Assembly: GCA_905216155.1 (NCBI GenBank)
Contig: CAJMSU010000003.1
Coordinates: 11,064-75,063 of the forward strand
Direction of reading: 5' to 3'
Origin: an uncultured bacterium
GTDB taxonomy: Bacteria; Bacillota_I; Bacilli_A; RF39; UBA660
Length of the DNA stretch: 64,000 nucleotides
Part shown: piece by piece, positions 25,372 to 34,485 of the stretch
Position numbering within the stretch: position 1 is the first letter of the stretch
Layout: each line of letters opens with the position of its first letter
Translations under genes and position numbers: made by a program
The notes under the pieces: model-generated
Database searches by the model: none
What the model was told of the DNA's origin: nothing
The model's input: only the letters and a program-made list of their open reading frames with translations

Positions 25372-25392
25372 AAAAAAGAGCCTTAGCTCTTT
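25372..25392 (-). terminator. Intrinsic terminator of spoIVB
   Basis: On the minus strand AAAGAGC / GCTCTTT with a 4-nt loop, then TTTTTAG. It overlaps the spoIVB stop codon. Confidence 0.8.
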
Positions 25393-26374
25393 AGTTTTCT
25401 CCTTCCTCTAACATTGTTGTTATAAATATTCCATATCCTTTTGTAGTATCATTAACTATTACATAATTTACTGCTCCTATTATTTTATTATTCTGAATTA
25501 TTGGAGAACCACTCATTCCCTGTACTATTCCACCTGTTTTTTCTAATAATTTTTTATCAGTAACTTCAAATAAAATATTCTTAGTTTTACTATTAGTATC
25601 TATTCCAATTATATTTATATCAAACTCTTCTACTACATCATTTTCTATTACTGTTTTAATTGTTGCTTTTCCAGTTTTTATATCATTACTATCTCCAACT
25701 TCTATAGTATCCATATTTTCAATATTTTCACTATAAGTTCCATATATACCAGTTATATCATTATCTGATATATTTCCATCTACATCCATTTTATCATAGT
25801 TAGCATTTTTCTCTCCTGCTTTTCCATTTCTACTTTTTGTTATATTAGATACATTGGCATCAAATATTTTACCATCTTTTATTTCAAACTTCTTAGCTGT
25901 TGTACTCTCTAGTATTTCATGACCTAGTGCTCCAAATGTTTTTGTTTTAGGATCTATATATGTAAGAGTTCCAACGCCATTTATCTGATCTTTTACATAA
26001 AGTCCTGTTTTTAAGATATCATCTTTATCTTTTATTAAGGTTAATTCTAGTTGTTTTTCCTTATTATCTCTTATTATAGTAAAGTCTACTTTTTCATTAT
26101 TTTCATTATTTATAGTTTCTATCATTGATTCAATATCATCTATATTGGTGTTATTTATTTTTCTTATAATATCACCAGTTTGAAATCCAGCTTCTTTGGC
26201 TATATATTTATCATCAATTTTATAAAAACCTACTACTAAAACTCCTTTCGAATTAACTTCTATTCCTATTGTTTTACCTGATGCGATTATATTATTTGAA
26301 TATGCAAATACATTTATGGGTATGATAGTAAGGAGAAGTATTAAAATTTTTAAAAACAAATTTTTACATTTCAA
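25391..26374 (-). CDS. spoIVB: SpoIVB peptidase (S55), sporulation signalling protease
   Basis: About 327 residues. N-terminal signal/anchor (LKILILLLTIIPINVFA), a PDZ domain (GFYKIDDKYIAKEAGFQTGDIIRKIN...), then the S55 domain. The catalytic His is in FGALGHEILES and the Ser in VQGMSGSPIIQNNK. In Bacillus SpoIVB is secreted from the forespore into the intermembrane space and cleaves SpoIVFA to activate sigma-K. The start is probably TTG 26374, 9 nt after GGAG; the GTG at 26383 is inside the ribosome binding site. Confidence 0.93.
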   Translation of the reverse strand: MKCKNLFLKILILLLTIIPINVFAYSNNIIASGKTIGIEVNSKGVLVVGFYKIDDKYIAKEAGFQTGDIIRKINNTNIDDIESMIETINNENNEKVDFTIIRDNKEKQLELTLIKDKDDILKTGLYVKDQINGVGTLTYIDPKTKTFGALGHEILESTTAKKFEIKDGKIFDANVSNITKSRNGKAGEKNANYDKMDVDGNISDNDITGIYGTYSENIENMDTIEVGDSNDIKTGKATIKTVIENDVVEEFDINIIGIDTNSKTKNILFEVTDKKLLEKTGGIVQGMSGSPIIQNNKIIGAVNYVIVNDTTKGYGIFITTMLEEGEN

Positions 26375-26492
26375 AAAAATCACTCCTTAAAACTTTACTA
26401 CATTAATAGTCTTATCTTATTTTTTTAAAATATATTATTTAAAATTTTCCATTTAATAAATATCTTTGATTTTAAAAGAAAAAATTTAAAAT

Positions 26493-26525
26493 AAAAAATG
26501 ACTTATCTATTTCAATAAGTCATTT
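26493..26525 (-). terminator. Terminator of the nusB-xseA-xseB operon
   Basis: A perfect 11-bp stem AAATGACTTAT / ATAAGTCATTT just after the xseB stop, with TTTTTT following on the minus strand. Confidence 0.88.
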
Positions 26526-26528
26526 AAT

Positions 26529-26756
26529 CTACTCTTCTACTTTAAAATCAGAAAGTGAACCATCAGTATTTACTATTTTAGTAATAGCTTCCTCTGCATT
26601 TTTTAATTTTTCATCACATGTTTTAGCAAGTTTCATTGCTTCTTCAAAATCTTTAATAGCATCATCTAATGGTGTTTCTCCAGTTTCTAATTTTTTTACA
26701 ATAGTTTCTAGTTTTTCTAAGTTTTCTTCAAAACTTAATTCTTGTTTTTCTGCCAC
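26529..26756 (-). CDS. xseB: Exodeoxyribonuclease VII small subunit
   Basis: 75 residues, the usual size. The XseB signature is visible: LSFEENLEKLETIVKKLETGETPLDDAI....F.E.MKLAKTCDEKL. It binds the large subunit XseA to form the ATP-independent single-strand nuclease that trims DNA from both ends. Lies 10 bp after xseA with the ribosome binding site AGGAGG. Confidence 0.95.
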   Translation of the reverse strand: MAEKQELSFEENLEKLETIVKKLETGETPLDDAIKDFEEAMKLAKTCDEKLKNAEEAITKIVNTDGSLSDFKVEE

Positions 26757-26766
26757 TTTTTTCCTC

Positions 26767-28023
26767 CTATTTAATTACTTCAGTTAAAATATCTCCATCA
26801 CTAAAGCTTATTTCTAATTTATCACCTTTTTTTAGCATACTTTTCTTAGTTATTACTTTGTTATCTTTTTTAGTAATAGTATATCCTCTTTGTATTGTCT
26901 TTAAAGGACTTAATGTTTCTAATTTTGATAGTATCAAACTATATTTATTTTTTTGTTTTTCTATCAATAATTCATGATTTTTAAATATATATGAACTAGT
27001 CACATTATTTAACATATTTCTTTTATCATTTAATAAAGATGCTGTTACGTGTTTAAAATTATCTAAAACATTAGAATACATTAACTCCTTTGCTTGATAA
27101 ATCGTAATTGGATTTTTAAATATTTGTCGTTTTTTTATTTCATTTAATTTTTGCCTTTTTAAATTTAATCTATTTTGCAAAGATTTATTTAATCTTATTT
27201 TTAATTGTTCTAAATAAGTTTTTACATCTGCACTTTGTGGTACTGAAAGCTCTGCTGCTCCTGTTGGAGTAGGTGCTCTTAGATCTGCAACAAAATCAGC
27301 TATTGTAAAGTCAATTTCATGCCCAACAGCACTAATTACAGGTATATTACAATCAAATATAGCTCTTGCAACTATTTCCTCGTTAAAAGGCCATAAATCC
27401 TCAATTGAACCTCCACCACGACCAACAATCAATGTATCAAGATCATAATCCTTAGCTCTTTCAATTTGCCTTACTATATCATCTTTAGCATTTTCTCCTT
27501 GTACAAGTGACGGAAATAAAATTATCTCTACTAAAGGCCATCTTCTTTTAATAGTTGATATTATATCCTTAATAGCAGCACCAGTAGGTGCAGTTATAAC
27601 CCCTACTCTATTTGGTATTTTAGGAATTTTTCTTTTTAATTCTTTTCTAAATAGACCTTCTTCTTCTAATTTTTTCTTTAATTGTTCATAAGCAACATAT
27701 AAATTACCTACGCCATCTTCTAACATATCATTTACATATATTTGATATGCTCCATTGGCCTCAAACACACTTATTTTTCCAGTTACAAGTACCTTCATTC
27801 CATCAGTTGGAACAAATTTAATTTTTTTAGTTTGAGAAGAAAACATAATTGCATTAATTCTACTACCTTCATCTTTTATAGTAAAATAAAAATGTCCCCT
27901 TGAATGCGCTTTAAAATTAGAAATTTCTCCTTTTAAAAACACCTCATTTAAATTAGTATCATTATCTATTTTATATTTAATATATCTAGTTAACTGCGTT
28001 ACTGTAATATATTTACTGTTCAT
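26767..28023 (-). CDS. xseA: Exodeoxyribonuclease VII large subunit
   Basis: 418 residues. An N-terminal OB-fold (ISNFKAHSRGHFYFTIKDEGSRINAIMFS) is followed by the nuclease core with VGVITAPTGAAIKDIISTIKRRWP, VGRGGGSIEDLWPFNEE, ISAVGHEIDFTIADFVADLRAPTPTGAAEL, then a long coiled coil and a C-terminal QRGYTITKKDNKVI strand. Start overlaps the end of nusB by 11 nt. Together with xseB it forms exonuclease VII. Confidence 0.96.
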   Translation of the reverse strand: MNSKYITVTQLTRYIKYKIDNDTNLNEVFLKGEISNFKAHSRGHFYFTIKDEGSRINAIMFSSQTKKIKFVPTDGMKVLVTGKISVFEANGAYQIYVNDMLEDGVGNLYVAYEQLKKKLEEEGLFRKELKRKIPKIPNRVGVITAPTGAAIKDIISTIKRRWPLVEIILFPSLVQGENAKDDIVRQIERAKDYDLDTLIVGRGGGSIEDLWPFNEEIVARAIFDCNIPVISAVGHEIDFTIADFVADLRAPTPTGAAELSVPQSADVKTYLEQLKIRLNKSLQNRLNLKRQKLNEIKKRQIFKNPITIYQAKELMYSNVLDNFKHVTASLLNDKRNMLNNVTSSYIFKNHELLIEKQKNKYSLILSKLETLSPLKTIQRGYTITKKDNKVITKKSMLKKGDKLEISFSDGDILTEVIK

Positions 28024-28423
28024 TTAAATCCTCACTATGATAAATATTATCTAATACTCCATTAATTAATTTAACAACTTTTTCCTCAGAATATTTCTTT
28101 GATAATTCAATTGCCTCATTAATGGCAACAACACTTGGTGTATTAGTATAAAATAGTTCATATATAGCAAGTGATAAAATAGCTTTATCTACTTTATTTA
28201 ATCTATCAATTGTCCAATCTTTCATATATTTATTTGCAATAGAATTTATATCTTCCTGTTTTTCTATTATGCCTTTAACACTATCATTAACAAATTCATT
28301 TTCTACTTCTAATTGTTCTTTAATTAAATTATCTATATCAAAATCTAGCTTTGTTTTATTAAGTATATATGTTTGATATATAACTTTCATAATAATTTCT
28401 CTAAGTTCACTTCTGTTCTTCAT
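28013..28423 (-). CDS. nusB: Transcription antitermination protein NusB
   Basis: 136 residues. Helical protein with the typical ending WTIDRLNKVDKAILSLAIYELFY.....V.INEAIELSKKYSEEKVVKLINGVLDNI. NusB with NusE binds boxA RNA and supports rRNA transcription. The ATG at 28423 has GGGTGATATT ahead and is preferred to a longer frame from 28483, which would overlap the upstream DUF2752 gene. Leads the nusB-xseA-xseB operon as in many Firmicutes. Confidence 0.93.
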   Translation of the reverse strand: MKNRSELREIIMKVIYQTYILNKTKLDFDIDNLIKEQLEVENEFVNDSVKGIIEKQEDINSIANKYMKDWTIDRLNKVDKAILSLAIYELFYTNTPSVVAINEAIELSKKYSEEKVVKLINGVLDNIYHSEDLNEQ

Positions 28424-28463
28424 AAATATCACCCACTTAATTCTATCATAGTATTTTAAATTT

Positions 28464-28835
28464 TTAAATAATAGTTGGTGCAAAAAATGGAAAAATATTT
28501 CTAATTATTCCAAATATCACTAAAACTATTATTAGTATATACCAAATACTATTTGGTATTTTTTCATATAAAGCATCTCTTTGTTTTTTTCTACTTATAA
28601 TATAATCAAAAATAAAAAACATTAAAAATGGAGTAAGTATAAATATTAACATATTATATCTAAAAGCCTGATATAAATTACCTTTTAATAGTGAAATAAT
28701 CATTCTAGTAACTCCACAACCAGGACAATATAAGTTAGTTATTTTGTGAAATAAACATGGAATATAAATATTAAATTTAAATACTAAAATAAAATATATT
28801 ATAAAAATCAAAACTAATAATATTATTTTCTTCAT
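28464..28835 (-). CDS. DUF2752 membrane protein
   Basis: 123 residues with three hydrophobic helices. The signature CPGCGVTRMIISLLKGNLYQAFRYNMLIF (about 38-66) is the DUF2752 hallmark (CPGCGlTRa...l..G....A...N). The function of the family is unknown. 40 bp upstream of nusB on the same strand, so possibly cotranscribed. Confidence 0.88.
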   Translation of the reverse strand: MKKIILLVLIFIIYFILVFKFNIYIPCLFHKITNLYCPGCGVTRMIISLLKGNLYQAFRYNMLIFILTPFLMFFIFDYIISRKKQRDALYEKIPNSIWYILIIVLVIFGIIRNIFPFFAPTII

Positions 28836-28841
28836 AAAGAA

Positions 28842-28858
28842 AAAAAGCCTTAAGCTTT
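28842..28858 (-). terminator. Short terminator after the DUF4234 gene
   Basis: Minus strand AAAGC-TTAAG-GCTTT followed by TTTTC; overlaps the DUF4234 stop region. A 5-bp stem, so moderate. Confidence 0.6.
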
Positions 28859-29215
28859 AAATTGTGCATTTTTTATTTTAGTAATTTGATTAATATCATT
28901 TTGCATTAAGGCATAATTTATAATTGCTAAACCAAATACTTGTAATACTAAATATAACACTGAATTATCTGTGTTTGGCAAATTATTTTTTTGTTGTGCT
29001 CTATCAATAATTTTACCCATTTGATATGCCCAATAAATTCCATAAATCCCACATGTTATAAGTGTTAGGAAAAATGCCATTCCACCTGATGCAAATGTTG
29101 CATCTTCACTATATGATTTTGCCTCATTTGTTATCATAATAAACCAATAAATACCATAGATTCCACATGTTATTATAGATAATATAATAGCAACTGCAAT
29201 ATTTCTTTCTTTCAT
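28850..29215 (-). CDS. DUF4234 membrane protein
   Basis: 121 residues. Two copies of a motif typical of DUF4234 are visible: TCGIYGIYWFIMITNEAKSY and TCGIYGIYWAYQMGKII, with about three membrane helices. DUF4234 proteins are small bacterial membrane proteins of unknown function. It lies downstream of mutS after a 58-bp gap and is closed by a short terminator. Confidence 0.85.
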   Translation of the reverse strand: MKERNIAVAIILSIITCGIYGIYWFIMITNEAKSYSEDATFASGGMAFFLTLITCGIYGIYWAYQMGKIIDRAQQKNNLPNTDNSVLYLVLQVFGLAIINYALMQNDINQITKIKNAQFKA

Positions 29216-29273
29216 TACACAACACTCCTTACAACTATATTATATATTAATATATATGCTTTGTCACTATATT

Positions 29274-31826
29274 TTATTTTTTTAGACTCTTTTTCAACTC
29301 ATATAAATAACTTAACGCATCCATTGGTGTCATTTCCAAAGGATTAATTGATTTGATTTTTTCTTCAATTTCATTAGTTTGTTCCATTTTATCTACTTCT
29401 TTTTCTTCTAATTCAAATAAGGATGTTTGAGTAAACGTTTCTTTTTTTACATTTTTCTTTTCATAAACATTTAGTATTTCATCTGCCCTTTTAATTAATG
29501 ATTTAGGCAAATGAGCAAGAGATGCTACATGTATACCATAACTTTTATCTACTGCACCAGCTTTTACTTTATGTAAAAAAGTAATTTGTCCTTCTTTTTC
29601 TATTGCAGATACATGTACATTTTTTAAATGTTTTAAGTCCTTTTCTAAAACAGTTAGTTCATGGTAATGAGTAGAAAACATTGTTTTAGCTTTAATTTTA
29701 TCATGAATATATTCAAGTATAGCTTGAGCCAAACTCATTCCATCATAAGTTGCCGTTCCACGTCCTAATTCATCAAATAATATAAGACTGTCCTTTGTAG
29801 CTTCTTGTATAGCATAATTTGCCTCTTTCATTTCCACCATAAAAGTAGATTCACCACTTACTAAATCATCACTTGCGCCTATTCTTGTAAATATTTTATC
29901 AAAAATTGGTAGAATAGCACTTTTACATGGAACAAAACATCCTATCTGAGCCATTATTACTGTTATTGCACATTGTCTCATATAAGTAGATTTACCAGCC
30001 ATATTAGGTCCAGTAATTAATAAAATATCCGTATTTTTATCCATTATAATATCATTAGCAATGTATTTATCCATCATTACCTGTTCTACTACCGGATGTC
30101 TACAATCTATTAATTTAATTACATTTTCATCTGTTATTTGTGGCCTTACAAATTTATATTTATCACTAACTATAGAAAAGGATTGTAACATATCAACTTC
30201 ACTAATTACTTTAGCTATTTTTTGAATATTTGGAATATATCTTTTTACAACTTGTCTAATATCCATAAATAACTTATACTCTAGATTAATTATTTTCTCT
30301 TCTGCTCCTAAAATAATATTTTCTTTTTCTTTTAAAAGTGGTGTTACATATCTTTCACAATTAGCAAGAGTCTGTTTTCTCTCATAACCATACTCTTCCT
30401 TAATTTGATCTTTTTGTCCTTTTGATACTTCTATATAATAACCAAATACTTTATTAAATCCTACCTTTAAATTTTTAATACCTGTCCTTTTTCTTTCTTC
30501 TTGTTCTAGTCTTAAAATAAAATCTTTTGAACCACTCATAATTTTCTTTAATTCATCCAATTCATCATTATAGCCTTCTTTTATTAAATGACCTTCATGT
30601 AATGAAAAAGGAGCATCTTCCAATATTGTTTTTTCTAGTAAAGCATAAAGTTCATCTAATGTCTCTAATTTTTTATCAAAATGCAATTGCTCCAATATGT
30701 TTTTAATACTTGGAAGAGATTTAAGTGAAGATTTTAATTGTAATAAGTCTTTAGCATTTAAATTACCATAAGTAATTCTACCAGCTAGCCTTTCAAGGTC
30801 ATAAACATTATCTAATTCCTTTATTAAATCATCTCTTAAAATAAACTCGGTAGATAATCTTTCTACCATATCATATCTTCTTAATATTTCTTTTTTATCA
30901 GTTAATGGATTTTCAATATTAAACTTTAAGTATCTTGATCCCATAGCAGTCTTATTCTTATCTAACAACCACAATAAACTAAATTGACGCTCTCTATTAC
31001 GTAAAGTTTCTGTTAATTCTAAATTCTTCTTAGTATTATTATCAAACTCTAAATATTCACTATTCTTAATAACCTTACATTTTTGTAAATGATGCAAATC
31101 ACCTTTTTTAGTCTCAATAATATAAGCTAATAAATGTTTAATAGTAGTAGTTATTCTTATATCATCTATATCTTTATAAATATAAGAATAATTGTCATCA
31201 TTTGACTCATCTGTTGTTATTGTTACTAATATATTATAATTTTTTCTAAGTACCTCAACTATTTCCCTATTTATAGTATCATTTACTATTATCTCTTTAA
31301 AACCAAATTTAGTAATTTCTTTTATTAGTCTATCTTTATCTCCCTCAATAAGCATACAATTTACTTCACCAGTTGATATATCTGCAAAACTAACTCCAAA
31401 GCAATAATCAAAATTATATATATTAGCTATATAGTTATTTGACTTAGAATCAATATTTTCATCCAATCTAGTACCCTTTGTTACTACTTGAATAACATCT
31501 CTTCTAACCATTCCTTTTACTTCTTTAGGATCATCTAATTGTTCACATATAGCAACCTTATATCCCTTATCTATTAATGTATCCACATACGAAGCATATG
31601 CATGATGTGGAATTCCACACATTGGCACTCTCTCTTCTAATCCAGCTTGTTTTCCAGTTAAAGTTAATTCTAATACACGAGACGCAATAATTGCATCTTC
31701 AAAAAACATTTCATAAAAGTCACCAAGTCTAAAAAAGATAATACTATCTTCATAATTATCTTTTATTTCCATATATTGTCTCATCATTGGACTTAATAAT
31801 TCTCTATTTACTTCATTACGTTTCAC
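29274..31826 (-). CDS. mutS: DNA mismatch repair ATPase MutS
   Basis: 850 residues, full length. The N-terminal mismatch-binding motif is GDFYEMF (F37-Y38-E39). The ABC ATPase has Walker A TGPNMAGKSTYMRQ, signature region ATKDSLILFDELGRGTATYDGMSLA and THYHEL. It recognises mispaired bases and starts repair. MutL, commonly adjacent, is not in the window. Starts 103 bp from the murC stop, with the murC terminator in between. Confidence 0.97.
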   Translation of the reverse strand: MKRNEVNRELLSPMMRQYMEIKDNYEDSIIFFRLGDFYEMFFEDAIIASRVLELTLTGKQAGLEERVPMCGIPHHAYASYVDTLIDKGYKVAICEQLDDPKEVKGMVRRDVIQVVTKGTRLDENIDSKSNNYIANIYNFDYCFGVSFADISTGEVNCMLIEGDKDRLIKEITKFGFKEIIVNDTINREIVEVLRKNYNILVTITTDESNDDNYSYIYKDIDDIRITTTIKHLLAYIIETKKGDLHHLQKCKVIKNSEYLEFDNNTKKNLELTETLRNRERQFSLLWLLDKNKTAMGSRYLKFNIENPLTDKKEILRRYDMVERLSTEFILRDDLIKELDNVYDLERLAGRITYGNLNAKDLLQLKSSLKSLPSIKNILEQLHFDKKLETLDELYALLEKTILEDAPFSLHEGHLIKEGYNDELDELKKIMSGSKDFILRLEQEERKRTGIKNLKVGFNKVFGYYIEVSKGQKDQIKEEYGYERKQTLANCERYVTPLLKEKENIILGAEEKIINLEYKLFMDIRQVVKRYIPNIQKIAKVISEVDMLQSFSIVSDKYKFVRPQITDENVIKLIDCRHPVVEQVMMDKYIANDIIMDKNTDILLITGPNMAGKSTYMRQCAITVIMAQIGCFVPCKSAILPIFDKIFTRIGASDDLVSGESTFMVEMKEANYAIQEATKDSLILFDELGRGTATYDGMSLAQAILEYIHDKIKAKTMFSTHYHELTVLEKDLKHLKNVHVSAIEKEGQITFLHKVKAGAVDKSYGIHVASLAHLPKSLIKRADEILNVYEKKNVKKETFTQTSLFELEEKEVDKMEQTNEIEEKIKSINPLEMTPMDALSYLYELKKSLKK

Positions 31827-31873
31827 TTTACTTCACCACTAGACTTATTATAACAAATTTTCTAGTTATATAA

Positions 31874-31899
31874 AAGAAAAAAGGTAAGTATTTTACCTT
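31874..31899 (-). terminator. Intrinsic terminator of murC
   Basis: Minus strand AAGGTAA-AATAC-TTACCTT followed by TTTTCTTTT, 30 bp past the murC stop. Confidence 0.85.
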
Positions 31900-31928
31900 A
31901 ACTTCTATGCTTTAATTTATGATTAAAC

Positions 31929-33236
31929 TTATTTATTTAATATTTTTTTAAAGGCATTTATTAATCCATCAACATAAGCACAACCCATAAAACATACTAC
32001 AGAGTCCTTTTCATCTTTTAATTTATCTATTGTATCTTCACTAATAATTTCTCCATTATCTAACTCATCAGTAATTATACTAGAAGTTATTCCCTTATAG
32101 TCCTCTTGACGTTCTCTATTACAATCAATTTCTGTTAGATAGGTCTTATCTGCTATTTTAAAAGCCTTAATAAACTCATCTTTAAAATCCTTAGTTCTAG
32201 AATATGTATTTGGTTTAAAAACAACTACTAATCTCTTATCAGGATATTTTTGTTTTACTGCGTTTAATGTAACCTCAATTTCTGTAGGATGATGAGCATA
32301 ATCATCTATAATAATAGTATTACCAATTTTCTCTTCTGCAAATCTTCTTTTAGCATTATGGAAAGTTTCTAAAAGTTTATGAATTGTATCTTTTTCAAGT
32401 CCAAGCTCACTTGCTATTACAATTGCAGCAGCTGCATCATATACCATATGTTTTCCATATAATGGAATATCAAAATGTCCATATAAATTACCATCAATAT
32501 ATAAATCAAATAAAGACCCAGTCTCTAATAATTCCATATTTTTAATTACAATATCATTATCTTCATTAAATCCATAAAATTTAACAGGTATTTTATAATT
32601 TATTTTTCTAACCTCACAGTTATCACCATTTGCAACTACCATTTTTTTTGTTTGATTAGCAAAAATTTCAAAAGTATCTCTAATATCATCTATATCTTTA
32701 TAGCACTCAAGATGCTCTTTTTCAATATTAGTAATAACTGAATATACTGGTCTATAATCTGTAAAATGTCTATTAAATTCATCACTTTCTACAACAAAAT
32801 ATTTATTATCTTTAGTAGCCATTCCATCTCCTGCACCTATAAAGTAATTGCAACCTTTTGTATTTTCTAGTAAATGTCTAATTAGTGATGAAGTAGTTGT
32901 CTTACCGTGGGTTCCACTTACACCAATAGTTTCAAATTGATCTATTATATCTCCCATTAATTCTGAATATTTTTTGATTTTTAACCCTAGATTTTTAACT
33001 CTCATCATTTCGGGATGATCTTTGCTAAATGCTACACTATAAGTAACAATTGTATCTTTATCTATTTCATGATCATGATCATAATATATCTTAATATTTC
33101 TCTTTTCTAAGCCATCTTGAGTAAATTTATGAGCTTTTGCATCATCATACCCAGACACTTCATTTCCCAAATCACTTAGTATTTGAGCAAGTGTTGACAT
33201 ACCCGTTCCCTTAATTCCTATACAATAATATTTCAT
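31929..33236 (-). CDS. murC: UDP-N-acetylmuramate-L-alanine ligase
   Basis: 435 residues. The N-terminal Rossmann segment is GIKGTGMSTLAQIL, the ATP loop GVSGTHGKTTTSSLI, the central Mur ligase region VVESDEFNRHF and TNIEKEHLE, and the C-terminal VDDYAHHPTE region reads IIDDYAHHPTEI. It adds L-Ala to UDP-MurNAc, the first amino acid of the peptidoglycan stem, in the cytoplasm. Complete cell-wall synthesis is consistent with a walled, spore-forming organism rather than a Mycoplasma. Single gene with its own terminator. Confidence 0.96.
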   Translation of the reverse strand: MKYYCIGIKGTGMSTLAQILSDLGNEVSGYDDAKAHKFTQDGLEKRNIKIYYDHDHEIDKDTIVTYSVAFSKDHPEMMRVKNLGLKIKKYSELMGDIIDQFETIGVSGTHGKTTTSSLIRHLLENTKGCNYFIGAGDGMATKDNKYFVVESDEFNRHFTDYRPVYSVITNIEKEHLECYKDIDDIRDTFEIFANQTKKMVVANGDNCEVRKINYKIPVKFYGFNEDNDIVIKNMELLETGSLFDLYIDGNLYGHFDIPLYGKHMVYDAAAAIVIASELGLEKDTIHKLLETFHNAKRRFAEEKIGNTIIIDDYAHHPTEIEVTLNAVKQKYPDKRLVVVFKPNTYSRTKDFKDEFIKAFKIADKTYLTEIDCNRERQEDYKGITSSIITDELDNGEIISEDTIDKLKDEKDSVVCFMGCAYVDGLINAFKKILNK

Positions 33237-33293
33237 AATATCTCCTCTTTTCTATATTTTATTATAAACTAATCTAATTTATAAGTAAATAAG

Positions 33294-33331
33294 AAGAAAA
33301 AAAGAATGATTTATTATTTATCATTCTTTTT
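33294..33331 (-). terminator. Terminator after dnaJ
   Basis: Minus strand AAAGAATGA / TCATTCTTT with an 11-nt loop, then TTTTTCTTC. The dnaJ stop codon lies inside the loop. Confidence 0.85.
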
Positions 33332-34471
33332 AGTAAATTTATTAAATTTTTCTATTTCTGATGTTTCTAAAGAAGTTTTAGATAATTTTTCTATTAAAGA
33401 TTTTTGTTCACGTGATAACTTTTTAGGAGTATATACCTTAAATACTACATACATATCGCCCTTTGTTTTATGATATTTATCATCAATTCCTTTACCTCTA
33501 ATTCTTTGTTTATCACCACTATTAGTACCAGCAGAAATATTTAATTTAACATTTCCATATAAAGTTGGTATCTCTTTTTTACATCCTAAAATAGCTTCAG
33601 TTATAGTTAAAGGAATCTCTAAATAAATGTCTGCATTATCTCTTATAAAATATTCATGAGTATCTACAATAAATTCTAAATACAAGTCACCATTGGGTCC
33701 ACCATTCGCACCAGGATTACCTTTTTTAGATACTCTTAATCTATCTCCAGTATTTATACCAGCTGGAATATTAACTGTAAGAGTTTTATTTCTTTTAATT
33801 TTACCCTTGCCCTTACATTTACTGCACTTTCTTTTATATGTTTTTCCTATTCCTTTACAGTCAGGACATGTAGTTCTTGACATAAAAGAACCTAAAATTG
33901 TATGTTGCTCTGTTGTTATAGTTCCACTTCCATGACAAGTACTACATACTTCTTCATCAAAGCCACCTTTTCCATTACATTCTTCACAATCTTCAACTAC
34001 ATCTAGATCAAATTTCTTCTCAGTTCCATATACAGCTTCTTCAAAATCCAAGCTCATTCTCATTAGAACATCGCTACCTCTAGTTGCCCTTGTTCTGCCT
34101 GATGTATTATCACCACCAAAATCAAAACCAGATGATGAGAAACCAGTTGACCCACCAAAAATTGAATCAAATATATCACCAAAATCAAAGCCCGCTGATG
34201 AAAAATCAGAAAATCCTCCAAATCCAGAACCAGCAGCAGAACCATTTACACCTGCATGACCATATTGATCATACATTTTTCTTTTTCCTTCATCTGATAA
34301 AACTGAATACGCCTCTTGGGCTTCTTTAAATTTTTCAGCCGCATCTGGATTATCTTTATTTAAATCTGGATGATACTGTTTTGCTTTCTTTCTAAAAGCA
34401 CTTTTTATTTCTTGTTCTGTTGCATTTTTATCAACACCAAGAACCTCATAATAATCCCTTTTATCTGCCAT
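33314..34471 (-). CDS. dnaJ: Chaperone protein DnaJ
   Basis: 385 residues, a full class A Hsp40. J domain with the HPD motif (KQYHPDLNKDNPD), a Gly/Phe-rich linker (GFGGFSDFSSAGFDFGDIF), four zinc repeats (CEECNGKG, CSTCHGSG, CPDCKGIG, CSKCKGKG) and C-terminal substrate-binding domains. It delivers unfolded substrates to DnaK and stimulates its ATPase. Unlike Bacillus subtilis, pepF lies between dnaK and dnaJ. Gap to pepF is 14 bp. Confidence 0.97.
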   Translation of the reverse strand: MADKRDYYEVLGVDKNATEQEIKSAFRKKAKQYHPDLNKDNPDAAEKFKEAQEAYSVLSDEGKRKMYDQYGHAGVNGSAAGSGFGGFSDFSSAGFDFGDIFDSIFGGSTGFSSSGFDFGGDNTSGRTRATRGSDVLMRMSLDFEEAVYGTEKKFDLDVVEDCEECNGKGGFDEEVCSTCHGSGTITTEQHTILGSFMSRTTCPDCKGIGKTYKRKCSKCKGKGKIKRNKTLTVNIPAGINTGDRLRVSKKGNPGANGGPNGDLYLEFIVDTHEYFIRDNADIYLEIPLTITEAILGCKKEIPTLYGNVKLNISAGTNSGDKQRIRGKGIDDKYHKTKGDMYVVFKVYTPKKLSREQKSLIEKLSKTSLETSEIEKFNKFTKKNDK

Positions 34472-34485
34472 AACTTCACCTTCTT

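Noticed and set aside
34063..34329. ORFs on both strands across the dnaJ Gly/Phe region
   Set aside because: Their translations are low complexity (Gln/His or Leu/Val rich) and come from the repetitive dnaJ linker; DnaJ explains the sequence fully.
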